From Pleurocapsales cyanobacterium LEGE 06147 (GTDB taxonomy: Bacteria > Cyanobacteriota > Cyanobacteriia > Cyanobacteriales > Xenococcaceae), in the NCBI GenBank assembly GCA_015207585.1, contig JADEWQ010000037.1, positions 1 through 48,701 of the forward strand: a stretch of DNA of 48,701 bases. Reading direction: 5' to 3'. Within the stretch, counting starts at the first letter, position 1. The number at the start of each line of letters is the position of its first letter. Position numbers and translations under genes: made by a program. This document shows positions 45,801-48,701 of this stretch, in pieces. Below the pieces are notes generated by a model. The model saw only the letters and a program-made list of their open reading frames with translations. It had not been told where the DNA came from and made no database searches.

Positions 45801-46766
45801 TCAAGCACATCTTAATGTTTTTTCTCCTTCTTGAAGTGCTTTCTGTAAAGATAGCGATAACCAAGAATAATACTGCGGATAAATAGCTAAACGAGGAATT
45901 AACTGCCAACCAGCAGATTCTAAAATGCTTTTTAAGGAGTCGTAGGTAGGATGGGGATAGTCGGGATTAACTTCATCTTTGGGACTAATTCCTCCCAAAT
46001 CTCTAGCCCCAGCTTCAAGACAATCTAAGAGTAGATTGGGTTTTGTCACCAAATTAGGTGGTATTTGAATCGTAATCGTCTTCGGTAGGATAGCACGGGC
46101 TCGAGCAACTACTTCGGGTAATCTGTACAGATCGAATCCAGGTGCAGCTAAACTCTGTTGAGTGCCCCGACTATAAGGTTGGAGGATAACTTCCTGAATA
46201 TTACCCCAGCGTTGTTGTAAATTGGCGATCGCTTCTAAAGTCGATTGGCGATCTGCTTGGGTTTCTCCAATTCCTAACAACAATCCTGTAGTAAAGGGAA
46301 TTTTTAATTCTCCTGCCCATATTAATTGTTGCAGCCGCACTTCTGGCTGTTTGCTGGGAGCATGTTTATGTACCGTTTCTAATAATTTAGGTGTCAATTG
46401 CTCTAACATTAACCCCATGGAAACATTTACTTCTTTAAGCTGTTTCATTTCTATCCAACTGAGGGGTCCTGCGTTGGTATGGGGTAGAAAACCCATACTT
46501 AGTGCTAGCTTACATAATTGATAGATTCTGGCAAACCACTCTTTGCGTCTTGCCGAATGAGGATGCACCTCTCCACTAAGAATCAAAATTTCCGATACTG
46601 TTCGGGACTGAAATCGTTTTAACTGCTGCTGCGCTTGAGATAAGGTCAACCAAAAACTCTTACCGGGATCGGTGCGAAAATTGCAGTAGGAGCAACGATT
46701 AAAACATTCATAAGTAGGAACTAAAGTATAGGCTGGACTATAGGTTACGGTACTTTTCATAAGCAA
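45801..46766 (-). CDS. cofG: FO synthase subunit 1, CofG
   Basis: 321 aa radical SAM enzyme. The [4Fe-4S] cysteines are Cys21, Cys25 and Cys28 in YECFNRCSYCNFR. LILSGEVHPHSARRKEW, GLLLGIGETQADR and RDLGGISPKDEVNPDYPHP are family features. With CofH it makes the deazaflavin FO (8-HDF), the antenna of DNA photolyase in cyanobacteria. No cofH is nearby. Divergent from psbA, with 130 bp between that holds the psbA promoter. The start may be the ATG at codon 3. Confidence 0.93.
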   Translation of the reverse strand: MLMKSTVTYSPAYTLVPTYECFNRCSYCNFRTDPGKSFWLTLSQAQQQLKRFQSRTVSEILILSGEVHPHSARRKEWFARIYQLCKLALSMGFLPHTNAGPLSWIEMKQLKEVNVSMGLMLEQLTPKLLETVHKHAPSKQPEVRLQQLIWAGELKIPFTTGLLLGIGETQADRQSTLEAIANLQQRWGNIQEVILQPYSRGTQQSLAAPGFDLYRLPEVVARARAILPKTITIQIPPNLVTKPNLLLDCLEAGARDLGGISPKDEVNPDYPHPTYDSLKSILESAGWQLIPRLAIYPQYYSWLSLSLQKALQEGEKTLRCA

Positions 46767-46815
46767 TAATAAATATTACTTATATTTTACATAAGCAAAT
46801 ATTTGGTTAAAAACC

Positions 46816-46844
46816 TTTACAAAACTAAAGAAAATTTCTAATAT
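46816..46844 (+). promoter_or_regulatory. psbA promoter
   Basis: -35 TTTACA (46816-46821), 17-bp spacer, -10 TAATAT (46839-46844), which is close to the cyanobacterial sigma-70 consensus and to known psbA promoters. About 45 bp of leader precede the ATG, with AGGAATTATAAGCAC giving the ribosome site. Confidence 0.8.
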
Positions 46845-46896
46845 ATTAACGTGTCAATCATTTGAACCTTGACAATTTAATAGGAATTATAAGCAC

Positions 46897-47979
46897 ATGA
46901 CTACTACCTTACAGCAACGCGAAAGCGCAAATGCTTGGGAGCAGTTCTGTCAGTGGGTAACCAGCACCAACAACCGTCTTTATATCGGCTGGTTCGGTGT
47001 CCTGATGATTCCCACTCTCTTAGCTGCTACTACCTGTTTCATCATCGCTTTCATCGCTGCTCCCCCCGTGGACATCGATGGTATTCGCGAGCCTGTAGCT
47101 GGCTCCCTGCTTTATGGTAACAACATCATCTCTGGTGCTGTTGTTCCTTCTTCCAACGCCATCGGTTTGCACTTCTATCCCATTTGGGAAGCAGCATCCT
47201 TAGATGAGTGGCTGTACAACGGCGGTCCTTACCAACTGATTGTCTTCCACTTCCTCATCGGCATCTTCTGCTACATGGGTCGTCAGTGGGAGCTTTCTTA
47301 CCGTCTAGGAATGCGTCCTTGGATCTGTGTAGCTTACAGCGCACCTTTGTCTGCTGCTACTGCAGTTTTCCTAATCTACCCTCTCGGACAAGGTTCCTTC
47401 TCCGATGGTATGCCTTTAGGAATCAGCGGCACCTTCAACTTCATGTTCGTGTTCCAAGCTGAACACAACATCCTCATGCACCCCTTCCACATGCTGGGTG
47501 TAGCTGGTGTCTTCGGTGGAGCTTTATTTTCTGCTATGCACGGTTCTCTAGTAACCTCTAGCTTAGTACGGGAAACCACCGAAACCGAATCTCAAAACTA
47601 CGGTTACAAATTCGGTCAAGAAGAAGAAACCTACAACATTGTAGCCGCTCACGGTTACTTTGGTCGTTTGATCTTCCAATACGCATCCTTCAACAACAGC
47701 CGTTCCTTGCACTTTTTCTTAGGTGCATGGCCCGTAATCGGTATCTGGTTCACCGCAATGGGTATTTCTACCATGGCGTTTAACCTCAACGGCTTCAACT
47801 TCAACCAGTCCATCATCGACTCTCAAGGTCGTGTCATTAACACCTGGGCTGATATTCTCAACCGTGCTAACCTCGGTTTTGAAGTAATGCACGAGCGCAA
47901 TGCTCACAACTTCCCCTTAGACTTGGCTAGCGGCGAACAAGCTCCTATCGCTTTAACCGCTCCCTCCATCAACGGCTAA
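46897..47979 (+). CDS. psbA: Photosystem II D1 protein
   Basis: 360 aa, full length. Carries the QB site and most ligands of the Mn4CaO5 cluster. Tyr161, Asp170, His332, Glu333, His337, Asp342 and Ala344 are all in place, and a 16-residue C-terminal extension ([16 protein letters not shown]) follows Ala344 for CtpA cleavage. Residue 130 is Gln, the low-light D1:1-type residue, rather than Glu. Codon use is optimised compared with neighbours (many C-ending codons). Cyanobacteria usually have several psbA copies; this may be one of them. Confidence 0.99.
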   Translation: MTTTLQQRESANAWEQFCQWVTSTNNRLYIGWFGVLMIPTLLAATTCFIIAFIAAPPVDIDGIREPVAGSLLYGNNIISGAVVPSSNAIGLHFYPIWEAASLDEWLYNGGPYQLIVFHFLIGIFCYMGRQWELSYRLGMRPWICVAYSAPLSAATAVFLIYPLGQGSFSDGMPLGISGTFNFMFVFQAEHNILMHPFHMLGVAGVFGGALFSAMHGSLVTSSLVRETTETESQNYGYKFGQEEETYNIVAAHGYFGRLIFQYASFNNSRSLHFFLGAWPVIGIWFTAMGISTMAFNLNGFNFNQSIIDSQGRVINTWADILNRANLGFEVMHERNAHNFPLDLASGEQAPIALTAPSING

Positions 47980-48000
47980 GGGCTAGTTAAAGACTAAACC

Positions 48001-48031
48001 AAACGCTCTCCTTCGGGAGGGCGTTTTTTTC
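48001..48031 (+). terminator. psbA terminator
   Basis: ACGCTCTCC, TTCG loop, GGAGGGCGT, then seven T residues, 22 bp past the psbA stop: a classic intrinsic terminator. Confidence 0.93.
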
Positions 48032-48312
48032 TAAACAGAGATTTTTTATCATCTGAGATTAGGCTTCATTCACCATCTCTAAAATCCGATGTATAGCTGG
48101 GGAAAAAACGAGAACAAAAGAGAATTGAACAGACAAAAAGGAAAGGAAAAAGACTAAATATTTGTGGGTTGCTAGAAGTAGGAAAGAGCTTTGAGTATGG
48201 ATTAGCTCTGAAAAGGTTTAAGAGTGAAAGTTATCTTAAATTAATGAATTGGCAAGCAGAACAAACTTGATTTTTCTTAACATAACAGCATTATTTAGGT
48301 CCACCTACTTAT
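48032..48312. other. Intergenic stretch, nothing recognised
   Basis: Between the psbA terminator and the truncated acetyltransferase I see only AT-rich sequence with no convincing ORF or repeat. Confidence 0.3.
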
Positions 48313-48324
48313 GTGGGGAAGAAC

Positions 48325-48582
48325 ATGTGCTTAAAAGTTCAACCTTTAAATGAATGCAATGCTTGGGAAATGGCCAGATGGTCGTACGATGCACCTTACG
48401 ATTTTTATAATTTAAGCCCCAGCGAAATCGAACAAAACGTACATTATTTCCTCGAACCGCGTAACAACTTCTATGGCATTTTTGAAGGGCGAAGGAAGTT
48501 TGTTGGCTACTGTAGTTTTGGACAAGACGGGCAGGTACCTTGGGGGGACTACGACCTGCAAGGGTTAGATATTGGGTATTAG
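48325..48582 (+). pseudogene. Truncated GNAT acetyltransferase, N-terminal part
   Basis: 85 aa from ATG at 48325 (GTG at 48313 in frame). LKVQPLNECNAWEMARWSYDAPYDFYNL and YGIFEGRRKFVGYCSFGQDGQVPWGDY...LDIG match the N-terminal half of a GNAT-type acetyltransferase, in which LDIGMGMRP and an acetyl-CoA loop normally follow. Here it stops after DIGY, before the Q/RxxGxG loop, so the protein is cut at about half length. I found no continuation in the bases that remain. Probably a pseudogene. Confidence 0.6.
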
Positions 48583-48701
48583 TGACAAGTTAAGCGTGAA
48601 AGCTAGTTGTCAAGAGGGAAAAGGAGATAAATCGAGAGGTAGTTTGGCTCGTTTCGGGCGAGGGGATTTAACTATCCCCAAATCGCGATTTTCAGGTACA
48701 G

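Overview
The window is chromosomal DNA of a cyanobacterium. The evidence is a full psbA gene (photosystem II D1), a 1560-residue glutamate synthase without an adjacent small subunit (ferredoxin type), the rne-rnhB pair, cofG for the deazaflavin antenna of photolyase, and many copies of the HIP1 octamer GCGATCGC. Codon and base composition are moderate, about 40-45% GC by eye, with AT-rich accessory stretches. Gene content fits a unicellular or baeocyte-forming cyanobacterium, but I cannot fix the genus from sequence alone.

Layout. 1-3300: two AT-rich coiled-coil genes of unknown function, a decayed toxin-antitoxin remnant, a prohibitin homologue, a composite repeat and a small conserved protein. 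3400-11330: housekeeping genes: folK and a Nudix hydrolase, a cysteine desulfurase, rne-rnhB behind a long structured leader, a DUF1997 protein facing pheA, and a LON-domain protein. 11460-16490: the str operon on the minus strand (rpsL, rpsG, fusA, tuf, rpsJ), closed by a hairpin terminator. 16670-17530: an A-type iron-sulfur protein and a cupin. 18440-23120: Fd-GOGAT. 23330-29340: accessory region with a solo IS200-type tnpA, a cupin, an unlisted 43-residue membrane ORF, a DUF938 methyltransferase, purN, an acetyltransferase, a type II restriction-modification pair that resembles GGCC-specific systems, and a Uma2-family protein.

29380-34610: DAHP synthase, glutathione reductase, a 344-bp MITE, and a run of Dps, ZIP transporter and peroxiredoxin genes on one strand. 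The peroxiredoxin promoter carries two inverted repeats of ACTCAT/ATGAGT, so this looks like a peroxide and metal-stress regulon. 34850-39250: an alpha/beta hydrolase, a TPR protein paired with a J-domain protein, and small unknowns. 39360-43080: a metal-transport cassette made of a frameshifted HMA2-type gene, a P1B-like ATPase lacking the usual CPx cysteines, and a DUF5132-type protein. 43440-48700: rpmB, a toxin-antitoxin pair flanked by repeats, tRNA-Lys, a mutarotase-like protein, cofG divergent from psbA, and a truncated acetyltransferase.

The most interesting points are the peroxiredoxin-ZIP-Dps cluster with its paired operator, the CPx-less metal ATPase cassette with a broken partner, the restriction-modification pair together with an apparent scarcity of GGCC in the window, the paired J-domain/TPR genes, and the 43-residue membrane ORF. 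None is clearly a wholly new system, and I say so where the evidence is thin.
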